DNA from: Cryptomeria japonica
Lineage: Eukaryota > Streptophyta > Pinopsida > Cupressales > Cupressaceae
Assembly: GCF_030272615.1 (NCBI RefSeq)
Contig: NC_081413.1
Span: 445,948,538-446,012,537, forward strand
Direction: 5' to 3'
DNA length: 64,000 bases
The translations under genes and the position numbers were made by a program. The notes under the pieces are model-generated. The model saw only the letters and a program-made list of their open reading frames with translations. It was not told where the DNA came from and did no database searches. Every line of letters begins with the position of its first letter. Within the stretch, counting starts at the first letter, position 1. Of this stretch, positions 33,390 through 45,568 are shown in pieces.

Positions 33390-36300
33390 TATTGGGACTC
33401 ATTAAATTTGAGTCAAGTTTAGAGGCCCATTTCAAAAAAATTCTCTGCATCTCCAAATGATCAGAAAATGAGTCAGTTGGAATGGCCTAGTTAGAGAGAG
33501 GGCAAAATGAAGCCAGTTGATCTTCAAAGGGTAAGGCTTGGGAAGTGTGTCCTATACCTTTCATTTGGCCTATGTAGTGTTTTCCAACTTTCAGTTTTTA
33601 GTTTGGATCAGTTTATCAGGTACCCATTTCAAGGGGTGAGCTGAAAGTGCATTTTAGGTACATATGCAAATTTTATTAAGTAACCTAATTTGAGCTCCTA
33701 TATCTTTTTCCTTGTTGATCATCATATTGAAATTCAAAATGGATTGAATTCTATGCATAAATGTGAGCCTTCGTGCAAAATTTCAAGTCTTTGTGAATCA
33801 ACTTTCTCAGTTTGCAAGTTCTATCCATTTGCAGTTTGTGTTGTTTGACAAGTCCCTATTTCAGCAGCTAGTCGAAGCCCTGTTTTTGCATAAGTGTAAA
33901 AGTTGCCTCAGTAACTGTTATGTCAGAATGTTCATTCTGGACTATTACTGGTATAAATGACAAGCTATTTTTCAAATTTCAAGGTCCTGCCAATCCGTTC
34001 GATCGGTTTTCAAAAGGGTTTCTTGAGCCATCTTTTTCAGTGATCCGTACTTTCATTGTCGTATCGGTTAAAGTTGCTATTTTCATGAGTGCGCTATTCG
34101 TACCTAGTCAGTCATTTGGTCAAATTGAGTGTTCTAAGATTTGATATATACTTCAAGGTACCTATGTCTCAGATTTGAGGGTCTACAGAGGTTGTTTGTT
34201 ATTTTAAAGAAAGGCATCATGAGTTGCCTGAGCATTGACTTCATCAGGTCTGCAGTGCCGACAAAGCCAGTTGGTAATTTTTGACAATTAACATCTCTTC
34301 ACTCAGGATTCCTCTTGAGAAACCATTTGGTAGAGTTCATGCTTGTATACCAAAGTACACGCCTATCAGATGGTGAGGTCCAGAAAGGTGTTTTGATAGG
34401 TCTGAAAATTACGTCTTCGCGATTAAATGTGAAAAATGTGGCGCAAGTGCCTGGAAGTTGCGAAACTCTGTTTGATGATCCAAAAATGGTGCCAATTGAT
34501 TCCAGAGGTAATTTTAAGGTTCCTGAGGCATTTCAGAGGTCAGTTGCATGAAAAAAAAAAAAAATTTAGTTAGACCCACTTTGGGGCCCGACCTGGCTCA
34601 TGCCCATGCATTATTTTTATGGCGAAAATGTTCTTAAGTAAATGACTTCATGATGCATAAAGATATGGGATTGTATAAAAATGTTATTATAAATTCTTGT
34701 TGAATGTTCTAGGCTTGGTATGGAAGAAGAAGAGATTGACATGGTCAATAAGATAATTGACAAATGAACCTTAGACTTGAAAACAACATATTGTAATCTC
34801 ATTAAGAATGTAAAAGATGGAGGTTTGGAGAAGAACTTAAATATTTTCAAAGAAAAGTGAACATTAACTGCAATAAACCAGCAGATTTGCTTCAATAAAA
34901 TAAGAATGAAATGCTAGCAACAACAAATGCAATGGCCATCTAAACTTCAGCAAATGCATTAGCTACTGAAAGCCCAAATTCCATTACTTTTTTTTAATTT
35001 CTCCCAGTGTAGCAATAAATAGAATCATTAGAAAATAGCAGTAAGTTGCAATTGGCAAATGAATGCCAGTCAAATCCCTCTTTCATGTGGCAGCAATGTT
35101 TGGAAAGGGAGCATTAAAAAATCAAGAAAATACAAATGGTGTTAAAGCATTCCTCCCTGTTGTGCGTTGAAACCCCAATTTCAATGTGGCGTGGCTGCTA
35201 AATGGCCAAATAAACCTCTCCAGCAAATGCAATGGCTGGAAAAGAGCCAAATTCCACAAATTTTACCAGCATCTTCCTCTGTGGTGAAGGGGATTAAAAC
35301 ATTAAGAAAATGCACATGGACAACCATTGAAAACTCTCAGTAAATCCAATTAAATGGATTAGAACCTTCAGCAAAATGGTAAATGGGGCAGCATAGAGTC
35401 ATTAAAATTTCAAAGCAGTTGTACTTGGAAGATGTAAAGCCAGTCCAAAACTAAGAGACACTCCAAACAAGTACACTTCCAGGCGAACTTGAAAACCCCC
35501 GAATACATGTAGTTGGAGATGGGGCAGAATATTGTTGGAAGGTCATTTAAAATCAAAGCAAATGACGTTAGCAGGTGTATAACCATCCTTTCCTCCCATG
35601 CAACAAGCAAGAAAGGAAAAGAAGCTTCCAGGCATATTTCATTGGAAACCATTAAAACACTCATGAAAACTTCAGAAAATGCATTTTCAGGCAAAACACA
35701 TTATTCCGCATTAGCTGTGGAGGGGGAAATTTTAATATTTAAATACAATACTCCACACTACCATAGTGTCAAAGCCTCAAGAGGATTTTGATGAATGGTT
35801 CTGGTTGGGTGCCCAAGTGGACCCTCCACACATGGGTGCGCTTCTCAAGGTGACCAAGGAGGTTGAGTGTTGACCAAGTGGACCACACACAGTCACGGAT
35901 CCTGAGGCAGGTGAGATTTGCAGAGAAAAAGCAAGTTAAAGATCGAGAAAGTTGCCAGAGATGTATAGTGCACGTGGATTTGTGAAGGGAAGATGCTCAA
36001 AGAATACCCTTCATGAAATAGCGAACAGTAAATGCAAGAAACCAAGGTTAAAGACCCTGTAGGTTCAGCAAGATCCGATGACCGGCGTGACTTCGTGACC
36101 CGAAGATGCAAGTACGTTAGCCATTGTGAAATGGCGAAAGACAGGTAGCAGGTCTAGGTGGAGGTCCAGCTCACGAGTCTCATCCAATGAAGATGACCTG
36201 GAAATGACATGGTGTATAGATGGTAGTCCAATGGCGCATAGGTGGTAGTGATGAGGCAGTCCAGGTGGCTAATCAGTGAGGTGTCATCCTAGTGGATCCC

Positions 36301-37532
36301 ATCAGTGAATTAGAGACTACCACGTGGTAGGGCGTCAAAAGCCAAAAATGAGAGAAAAATCAAAATTAACTTATATAGTGGAGATTATATAAAAAATTCA
36401 AAAATTTAAATGATGGCGCACCTAAAGTGGATTAATTCTCTCAGAGGCTTATTTTTGGCCAAAATGGCAAGTATTATATATTGCCAGAAAGCTCTCAAGA
36501 TTTGGAAGGAAGTTGTGGAGTTAGTTTCAATAAATATGGGATATTTTAAGAGTAGTTTCCATGGGAAGGAGGAAGGAATTGAAATTCAATTGGAAAAGAG
36601 ACACTTGGCAATTTCGGTTGCAGACCTAATCTTTTTCCCTCTCCTTCTTATTCTGATTTTATTCTCATTATAAGGGTTCCATAAATTTGGAGAAATGCTC
36701 CAGATTTTGATGGTTTCCAATTCTGAGTATTCTTGAAGATTATACAGGGCAGGGCCTTTCTTTGAGTAATGGAGTTTAATTCTTGTTGTAAGTGTTCTTA
36801 GTTGCAGGTTCTTGTATATGTAAGGCATACATAAATTCACACAATACTGTCTCTAGATTTGTACTTCCATTTTATTCAAATTAGATCATCAAGGAGGATG
36901 AAATTTGTTATCTGAAGGAGATAGTTGTGATTGTTTGCAGGGATTCTTCAAGGAAGGATTTAAATTTTGTAACAAATCATGAATAATGGAATACAGTTTC
37001 AAGATTTGATGATTTTGTGAATGATCTTAGTAATGCATTTATGCAAGGAATTAAATACAGGAATACTTAAGAATGAAGATGGATCTGTAGTATAAGTTTT
37101 CATCTATAGTTTGATTTGTGACTCTATTGCCCTTGGAGAAGGCACTGATCTTGCAATTGAAGGGATTCTCAAACAATTTAAAACCCAACACCAGAATATC
37201 TTTCTTTGTTTTATGTTCTGTGGGAATGTTTCATCCATCTCATGCTTCAACTTAGTTGAGATGTCAATGTGGATCTATCCCATCTACAGTAACCTCCTAG
37301 TTGTTAAGCCTTGTGAGATCTTTCTATTTCTATTGATGCTTTCATAGGTGTGTAATAGGTTTAATTCTAAACATCAAAGGTATACCCGCCTAGGTTTTGT
37401 AGAGCCTGATGATTAGAAGGATTCATATCCTTGTCATTTTTTCCAAGCCCTAAGGTTTTTCATAGACTGAAATTGGCCATTTCATAGAAGGATTGCAGGT
37501 GTACTTGGGTTAACCAGATTTGGTGAGCAATA
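33390..37532 (+). mobile_element. Solo LTR B, nested in the 3' LTR of A
   Basis: 4,143 bp flanked by the 5-bp duplication GGGCC (33385-33389 and 37533-37537). The uninterrupted site is seen in the 5' LTR at about 25300 (GACGGGCCCACTTTGG). Its first 1.2 kb and last 1.1 kb resemble the LTR of A, but the middle differs and the kinase fragment is absent, so it is a related family. Its ends are TATTGGGACTC and GAGCAATA, not TG...CA. Internal short ORFs are not credible. Confidence 0.88.
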
Positions 37533-37863
37533 GGGCCCACTTTGGGGCCCGATCTAGCTCATGCCCTTGCAGTGTTAATTTTATGGTGAAATGGTTTTAA
37601 TTCATAAGTAATGCATATTAATACTAGCTCAACCCACATTGGCAACTTGGTTTGTTGAGAGATGTTTTCATTTCATTATTGTGATTGGATAAAGAAGAGA
37701 GAAAGATTTCTTTTCCAGTGGGATAATGAGAGGCAACTTCATTTTACTTGTCGTATATGGATTGATGGACATATACATGAAGTACCAATGTGTAAGCCAT
37801 TATTAGTTGAAGATTTGAAGTTCTTGGTACAAGACAAGATAAAATAAGATAAGGATTGGGTTA

Positions 37864-38086
37864 CTCGCATGCTGGTTGTAAACATCAAAATAATTCATAG
37901 AGATATCAAATCGACCAATATATTATTAAGTGAATAAATGGAAGCGAAAGTAGCAGACTTTGGGTTGTCAAGGGAGGGGTCGTCTAGTGAAGCAACTCAT
38001 GTCTCAACGAATGTGAAGGGCACATTTGGCTACCTTGATGCTAAATATACAATAACAAACAACTTAATAGAGGAAAGTGGATATTA
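37864..38086 (+). pseudogene. Captured receptor-like kinase fragment in the 3' LTR
   Basis: Counterpart of 25594-25827. IHRDIKSTNILLSE keeps the catalytic-loop Asp; an in-frame TAA follows at about 37935; then [20 protein letters not shown] and [10 protein letters not shown]. The upstream 62-codon frame (37662-37847) is present in both LTRs but I do not recognise it. Confidence 0.82.
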
Positions 38087-40130
38087 AATTCATAGAACCT
38101 TTTAAACAAATGCAATTGTTGGGTGTAAAACTAACCCCATGACCTTAACCAGCTTCTTTCCTCCCTGCGTGGTGGTTGATAAGGCATTATAAACTTCAGG
38201 CAGATTCTATTAGTAGGCATGGTTACCAAAGAGGCCTCCAACGACCCTTGCCAGCATCCTCCCCTAACGTGGCTATTAAATAAGATGAAGAAAGTTTCAA
38301 GTAAATGTAATTAGCAGCTGTAGCGCCTAAACCTCCCACATGTGGTATGCTGAGGAAGGGATGAAGGAAATTTTTAAGTAAATGCAATTGGCGTGAAGCC
38401 AAATCCTCCCTGGTAGATGGTGTGAGGGTTAAAGAAGTTTCAGCAAATGCACTTGGTAGATGTAAAGCTGAATTCAATGACCTTTGCCAGTCCTCCCCTA
38501 CTGCACGTGAGAATAATGCATTATAAATTTTCAAGCAAATGCTCAGGCGTAGAACACATGGATGGTGACAGGGGAATGTGCAAATATATTTGTCCCATAT
38601 TGGTAGCAAAGAGGGAATATTTGATATTTAATTACTAGGACAAACATATCTATAATGTCTAAAGCTTAAACGCTTTTGACAAGAGACAAGGCTACTTGGT
38701 GGCCTAAGTGGACCCCATGCACATGCAAGCATCCTGAGATGCCCAAATTTTGTGACAAAAGGGCGAATTAAAGGTCGAGCAAGTCTGAGTTGATCCAATG
38801 GTGGTCGTTGATCCATAATGGAAAGATGCTTACTAGTTATCCATCGCAACTTAGCGACAAAGAAGAGCTAAGGTCCGATGATGTTGAGGTGGCAGTGAGG
38901 TGGTAGGTTAGGTGGCACCCAAGTGGATTCTGAGCGAACCAGAGGTTGACACATGGTGGAGCGTAGAGCTAAAAATTAAAATTAAATGTATAGTTCAGAC
39001 TATGGTAAAAAATTCAAAAATTTAAATGACTGGTCTACATCTGGGATTAATTCACTGGAGGGGCACCTTTTACCCAAATATGTAAGTATTATATATCGTT
39101 GGAAAGCTCTCAACAGAATGAGGAATTCATTTCTACAATCTATTTTGACACATGTTAATTTTTTTGAGAGAAGTTTCCATAGGAAGGATGCAAGGAATAT
39201 TGTTAGTTGGGCATAAAGGACACTGCGCAATTTGTAATGTAGATTCAATCTTTTCCCCCTTCTTTATATTCTCAATTCTTCTCATTTGTAAGGGTTCCAG
39301 TTTTTGGGAGAATTTCTCCAAGGGAGATTTCCAAGAGAGGTTCCAGTCTTATGCATTTAATTTTCTTGGTTTTAAGTGTTGATGTTCCCATTCTTCTATC
39401 ATTGAATAGATACAGTTAGCTATAAATTATTAGTTGCAAGTCATATATATGTAAGGCATATATACATTTCCATTGGATTGTCTTCAAGCATTTTTCAATT
39501 TCAATAAATCCAGTCTTTAAGGGAGTTTGAATTTATCTTTTACAGAAGGGATTTAAATTTTGTGAGCAGAAATTATGAAATTGAATTAATGTTTGGATTT
39601 GTATGATCTTTTGATTTGAAGTTTAGAATGTATTAATGTCAGGCATTAATACAAGTATATCTTTCAGTGAATCTAACATGCAACTTGGATTTCATTTGTG
39701 TCCATTTGTGTTGACTCTATGCCCAGATGGAGGCACTGATCTATTACAATTAGTAGTTATCTGCAAAAATTTAAAATCCAAAATTAGAATATCTTTCTTT
39801 TTCTGTTCTGTGTTAGTGTTCCATCCATTTCTTGATTCAAACATTGCTAAATTGTAAGTGTAGATCTAGCACATCTGCAGTACCCTCCTTGTTTTTGAAC
39901 CTTGAATGAGATTTCTCTGCTTTTCTTGAGGTTATCATATGTGAGAAATGGATCTAATTTTATGCATCAAAGGGTGTCCCCCCCTAGGTCTTGTAGAACC
40001 TGAAGTGCAGGAGGATCATTCGGATCCTATGTAATGTTGTCCAAGTCCTAAAGTTCTTCATTATTTGAAACTGGCTATCTCATAGATAAATTGCAGGTGA
40101 ACTTGTGTTTCTCATTTTTTGAGAACAACA

Positions 40131-41344
40131 AGATGTTATAAGGGGTCATATTTGGTCCTAATAGGTCACACATGTGTTAATACATGCATGACCCCTTAGG
40201 ACCATATATGACCCCTTCATATGTGGTCATAATGGGTCACACATGTGTTAACACATAAATGACCCCTTAGGATCACATATGACCCCTTAGGACACTATGT
40301 GATCATAAGGGGAATGTTGTATGTACACTATGATGTTATAAGGGGTCATATGTGGTCCTAAGGGGTCACACATGTGTGACCCCTTAGGACCTTATATGAC
40401 CCATTAGGACAATATGTGATGGACTAAAGGGTATGTCTCTCATACTAAGATTTTATAAGGGGTCATATATAGTTCTAAGGGGTCACACATGTGTTAGAAC
40501 ACTATGTGATCCTAAGGGGAATGTCGTACGTATACTAGGATGTTATAAGGGGTCATATATGGGCCTAAGGGATCACACATGTGTTAACACATGCATGACC
40601 ACTTAAGACCACATATGACCCCTTAGGACACTATGTGATGGACTAAGGGGTATGTAGTTCACACTAGGATTTTAGAGGGGGTCATATGGGGTCCTAAGGG
40701 GTCACGCTTGTGTTAGAACAGATGCGTGACCCTTTAGGACAATATATGACACCTTAGGATACTATGTGATCCTAAGGGGGTGTCGTATGTATACTAGGAT
40801 GTTATAAGGGGTCATATGTGGTCCTATGGGGTCACACATGTGTTAATGCATGTGTGACCCCTTAGGACCATATATGACCCCTTAGGACACTATGTGATGG
40901 ACTAAGGGGTATGTCTTTCACACTAGGATTTTATAAGAGGTCATATGCGGTTCTAAGGGGTCACACATGTGTTTGAACACATACATGACCCCTTAGGACA
41001 ACATATGACAACTTAGGACACTATGTGATCCTAAGGGGAATATTGTATGTATGCTAGGATGTTATAAGGGGTCATATGTGGTCCTAAGGGGTCACGCATG
41101 CGTGACCCCTTAGGACCACATATGACCCTTTAGGACACTATGTGACAGACTAAGGGGTATGTCGTTCAAACTAGAATCTTATAAGGGGTCATATGCAGTT
41201 CTAAGGGGTCACGCATGTGTTAGAACACATGAGTGACCCCTTAGGACACTATGTGATGGACTAAAGCATATGTCATTCAAACAAGGATTTTATAAGGGGT
41301 CATATGCGGTTAAAAGGGGTTACGCATGTGTTACAACACATGCA
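40131..41344 (+). repeat. CATATG-type array, middle part, dimeric unit of about 260 bp
   Basis: Two monomer types of about 130 bp alternate: one with GTGATCCTAAGGGGAATGT and ACTAGGATGTTATAAGG, the other with GTGATGGACTAAGGGGTATG and ACTAGGATTTTATAAGG. Type-1 starts at about 40538, 40797 and 41057 are 259-260 bp apart. Each monomer is itself palindromic around GGGGTCATATG / CATATGACCCC. The array is cut by element C at 41344. Confidence 0.93.
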
Positions 41345-42513
41345 TGTTGGCATTTTTGTTGTTTATGTTGTGATTGTCATTGATGGACACACACTTGTAT
41401 TGAGATCTCCTTTATATGTATGAGCTCATGCTCAACCAGTATGTTGTATTCTAGTCTTTAGACTAGTAGTGATTTTGCAGAATGTGTTTTCCAGTCTGAA
41501 GCGACATGTCGACCCCAAGCGGTTTGCAGATCACAAGCAGTACGAGGGTGCAAAGTGACACAACACATTCTTACCAGTCTTCATTTTTGTCAAATTGGCA
41601 ATCGGTATTTTGTATGAACCGATAATACTCTGTGATGAGTTACCAATCGGCATTTTGTGATGAGTTACCAATCCACTGATTGTTTGATGGTGCCGACACA
41701 TTGATGGTGATTGTTGTGTCGTGTTACTGAGTATGTCTAGATTCACTAAACCTAGGAAAATGTAATGTAATCCTATTGGACTGACATGAAATTAGATTCC
41801 TTTAAAAGGACATCATGTCTAGGGTTTTTAAGTTGTTGAAGAAGTTGCGAAAAGGATTAATGTTGAGCTAGGGTTTAAGGTGGATGTTGAGTTGTTGGAA
41901 GAGCGATCTTATTTGAGAAGATCGAGTTGTAACTGAGAGAGAGATAGAGAAGACTGAAGTAATGCTAGAATGCATTAGCTGTGAGCAATACTGGATCTAA
42001 CCAAGTAGTTTGTGCTATTAGATAGATCAAACACTTGTTGATTACTCACATCTTTAACAAGTCAGTAGCCCCTAACCGGGTAGGCCTCAAAGCCTTTGTA
42101 AAATCCTTTAACAAGGTGGTTCACACATTTGAATCTAAAATCCTCTAACAAGGTAGTCTTTAATCGAACTTATCTCCTTACAGAGATTGAGATTCCTAAC
42201 AGGATCTGTTCTAGTGAAGAACATTGTAAGGCCTTAACCGATCTCACCTTAACTGGTCTGGTTTCTATTTTGTAGATAGTGACTTGTGAGTTCCATCTCA
42301 CTGTGGTTTTTTCCAGTTGGGTTTCCGCGTCAAATATCTTGTGTTATGGTTGTATTGCTTTTGTGGGTGAATGTTTTATTTGCATTTTGGTTTGTATGTG
42401 TGGTAACCGGTTTGACTGTTAGACTACTTTACTGATTTATCTTTAGACTATGTAAGTGTTTTAGTGCAAAGACTTTTGGCATACTAATTCACCCCCCCTC
42501 TTAGTATTCATCA
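41345..42513 (+). repeat. 5' LTR of element C
   Basis: From TGTTGGCATTTTTG to TTAGTATTCATCA. Same length as the 3' LTR, with scattered substitutions only. The solo LTR at 26743-27935 belongs to the same family. Confidence 0.94.
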
Positions 42514-42515
42514 AT

Positions 42516-42528
42516 TGGTATCAGGGCC
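42516..42528 (+). promoter_or_regulatory. Primer binding site of element C
   Basis: TGGTATCAGGGCC two bases after the LTR; the usual form is TGGTATCAGAGC, so one position has changed. tRNA-iMet type, as in E1. Confidence 0.85.
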
Positions 42529-42563
42529 AACCTTTCTATAAGTTTAACCACTTGGAAAGAGAT

Positions 42564-43841
42564 ATGGGGGAATACACCTTGAGGGAACTTACTCAATGAC
42601 TCACTAAGTCTGAGCAAGCCTATGATGATCTTATGGTCAAATACAAGGCATCTCAAGGAAAAAGAAGAGAACATGCAGAAAAGCTGATGGAACTATCTGA
42701 AAGTAGTTCTGAAGATGAAGCTAACATGGAAGCTATGATTGCTGAAGCGAATAAGCTGAATGATTCAAACTCCAATCTTAGAAAGGAGTTGGAAGGACTG
42801 ACTATTCAGTTTAGTCAAGAACTTGAGAACCGGAGAAAAGGTGAAGATCTAGTAAAAGACAAAGATCATGAGATCTCCAAGTTGAAACATGAGATTAGTG
42901 CACTAACTGCTCACCTTCATGAGAGTAGAATGGAAAAAGAAGACATGCAAGGAGAACTGAACATTGCCATCTCTAAAAATGCAAGTCTTATGGAGACAAA
43001 CACTGTTATTTCCAAAGAACTCTTTGAGTCAAAGAAAATACTTGCTAAGTTTGGCAAAAGTAAAATCAAGCTAGAGAAAAAGCTTGAGTCATCTAGACCG
43101 GCAAAGAATACCAATGGTCTTGGTTTTTCTAGACATGAGGAAGGAGAATCCTCAGGAACAAATGCTGAAGCATCAAAGAAGAAACTGACACTCAAAGGAA
43201 AAGGTAAGCAAAAATTCAAACTTGTTTGCCTTAACTGTCTTAAAGGAGGACACACTACCAATGTATGTAGGAGCAAAGCCTACATTAATTTTCCTTATTT
43301 TATCAACAATGTGCCTAGATTCAATAAGTCCAATGGTCATTGTTATGCATGCAACAAGTTTGGGCATAGAGCATTGGAATGCAGGTCTATAGTGGATAAC
43401 ACTGGAAGATATCCTCAGAGGACCCAAGGAACCGGTCTTGATTCTTTTATGAACCAAAACCACAACCCGTTTAATGACTTCAATCATCAGTCAAGAAGTG
43501 GTGGTCATCAAGAGGCAACCAGATGGAGAGAAAGTTGTATGATCTATCATGGTCATGGTCACACTACTACAACATGTAGAAGGAAGAATGGAAACATGTA
43601 CAATGGACCTTGGAGAGCACCTGGACTTGTTTGCTATCACTGCAGCAAACCGGGTCATATTGCAAGATTCTACAGAAGCAGAAAAAGTATATCTGATGAT
43701 ATACCGGTCACTAAGGAAGGAGAAATAGATGTTGAAAAAGTTCAAGGAGACATGAAGAAAACATGGAAGAAGAAACCAACAATGTCGGAAGAGGAACCAG
43801 TTTCTGCACCTAGTGTGGAAATATCAGAACCGACAAACTAA
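42564..43841 (+). pseudogene. Element C gag: coiled coil plus four CCHC knuckles
   Basis: 426 codons from ATG 42564 with a single in-frame TGA at 42597; 402 codons are open after it. Residues 25-200 are a coiled coil (KLKHEISALTAHLHESRMEK), ending GLGFSRHEEGESSGTN, like GIGFEVGESS of E1. The knuckles are CLNCLKGGHTTNVC (43226-43268), CYACNKFGHRALEC (about 43345), CMIYHGHGHTTTTC (about 43537; second Cys now Tyr) and CYHCSKPGHIARFY (43630; last Cys now Tyr). The last matches CYACNKIGHIAKFC of E1. After the stop comes CTTAGGGGGAGAAAATGG, a polypurine-like word. Gag would bind RNA and form particles. Confidence 0.85.
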
Positions 43842-44021
43842 GCCTCAAAGGCTTAGGGGGAGAAAATGGCAAAATGCTTTCGAACCTCTGGTTAACACTG
43901 GTAAAAGACCTTAACCGGTATGCTACACCTGTCACTTAGTAGAAGACCGGAAATGGTAAGAAGGCAAATTAGGGTTTACGCCCTAATAGAGGAGCATTAA
44001 TGATGGTAGGTGAGAGACATG

Positions 44022-44029
44022 TATAAATA
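44022..44029 (+). promoter_or_regulatory. TATA-like box before element C ORF2
   Basis: TATAAATA about 255 bp upstream of the ORF2 ATG (44285), after the end of gag. The E1 counterpart is at 18459. Its position suggests a separate ORF2 transcript. Confidence 0.45.
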
Positions 44030-44284
44030 CAGTTTTCAAATCATTTCGCACTATCTGTTTTCGAGCGAAGAAAAGTTTTCAAGTGCAGAGCAAAGAAAAG
44101 GCAATTTGAGCTTAGATTTCAAGAAATTGGATAACTTTGAAAGAGATTCAAATCTAGTTTGCAAGCGGTAGTGGAGAACTCAAAGCAGTGAATTGGCATC
44201 CGATGGAGAGCGAAGTAAAGCAGAATCACGAAGCCCTAAATTCCCATTTGAAAGGTATTTTTCGTGTTCTTGAAATACTCTTCA

Positions 44285-45568
44285 ATGGCTTCCGCATCTC
44301 ATACCAGTTCAAGCACATCCATTGAGTCAGAAAGTTTCATTCAAAGGAAGTCCAAGTATAATGCTTTGTGACAAGTTCCAGCTAGAGTCATAGTCGAAGA
44401 AGGAATTTCAAACTATATTGATTGCAAGATAGAAGACCTAGGATCCTTAGCCATTCATACTCAATTAGGTCTATTTTGTGGAAAGGACAAAAGGATCAAA
44501 CCAAAGTTCAGTATCTTAGAGAAGAAGAAACTCCATAATGTGGTATATTTTCTAGAAGACTTCATAGAGGATCACATCAGGATTCATGCAGTCACCGGTT
44601 TTTGTAACACAAGTAAAGTGCTAGCCCTCAGAACGGTAAGCAAAATGGAAATGACCAAGCTCATCAGTTCGACAAGTGATTCATGAGGTATGACAGTTAA
44701 TCCTATCAAGGATGAACTGGTAAAATACACCTGCATGGTGATAGGCTACAAAACATTCTCAACCAGCAGGATTAATTCTGTATCTACTGCAGTGGTAAAT
44801 GTCGCTTATCAGATGATTATAGAGGATAAATCATTTGACTTATGCACCGGTATGCAAAGGCAACTCCTGTTAAATCTCAAGGAAATCAAAAAGGACAATT
44901 CACTGAGATTTATGTTTGGACAACTACTGGTAGGGTTGTTTTTCTATTTCCAAGGCTACTTTCCTGGTGTAGGAGATGTCTAGTGGTCCCCTTACCAACT
45001 GGTAACCAAGTAGATAAAGGAAAGTGTGCAAGCCATTGGAACTAGCTACCCTGAGGTACTGAACAAATACTTTGATGAGTTCAAAAGAAAGATGAGTCAG
45101 AGGGTACGAATCTCAGGTGACATAGTGAAGAAGTATGAAGATGACATCTATTTCACTATTCAGGTGGACAAATGTCTAATGGAGGCTGTTGAGCCTAGAA
45201 TGGAGGAAGTGGAGCCTATGAGCTATGAGGTCATGTTTGACATGCTGGAAGGGTATGCTTCAACCCTTATTGCCTCGCCTCTTGATCCAAAGGCTAAGCG
45301 AACCAGAACCTACCTGGAGAGAATCGCACCGGTTGAAGAACCATCGGTGAAGAAGGGTAAAGAACCGGTAGCTAAGAAAGCTAAGGCAGTGCCTACAGCA
45401 TTGGCACCGACTACCACTGCGACTCCAAGAGTGACCAAGTGGTCACCAACAAAGAAGAAACCAAAGGTAACACCAGCAAAAGTCTTCGAAAGAAAGAGGA
45501 AGACTAAGGGTAATGAACCAGACTCCAAAGAAACTGAGTCTGATGAACAACCAAAGAAGGCTAGATAG
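44285..45568 (+). pseudogene. Element C ORF2, conserved N-terminal domain
   Basis: One frame with no indel but several stops: TGA near 44369 and 44684, TAG near 44981 and 45011, TAG at 45566. Start MASASHTSSSTSIESES, near E1's MAST. Shared blocks with E1: MVIGYK..STSRINSVS, FDLCTGMQRQLLLNLKEIKK, FMFGQLLVGL, VRISGDIVKKYEDDIYFTI, CLMEAVEPR. Position 44684 (TGA) aligns with Arg in E1, so a CGA-to-TGA change is likely. A basic Lys/Pro/Thr-rich tail (KWSPTKKKPKVTPAK) follows, as in E1. No known catalytic motif is seen. Function unknown. Confidence 0.75.

Larger units (their letters stand above)
24120..40130 (+). mobile_element. LTR retrotransposon A, giant LTRs, gag only
   Basis: 5' LTR 24120-29102, primer site 29107, interior to 32206, 3' LTR 32207-40130. 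After removal of nested solo LTRs each LTR is about 3.78 kb. Flanks are GGATG (24115-24119) and AGATG (40131-40135), a 5-bp target duplication with one mismatch, cut into the array word ACTAGGATGTTATAAGG. The interior has a gypsy-type gag and a second acidic ORF but no pol. A TGGCGACTC primer site and very long LTRs recall the Ty3/gypsy Tat/Ogre group, but the assignment rests on these features only. Confidence 0.85.
32207..40130 (+). repeat. 3' LTR of element A, split by a solo LTR
   Basis: The LTR lies in two parts, 32207-33389 and 37533-40130 (about 3.78 kb together), separated by solo LTR B (33390-37532). It starts TGTTCGGACTCATAAAATTT and ends GAGAACAACA. It carries the kinase fragment and the pre-insertion site of the solo LTR found in the 5' LTR. 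The sequence before it is not clearly purine-rich, so I cannot mark a polypurine tract. Confidence 0.85.
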
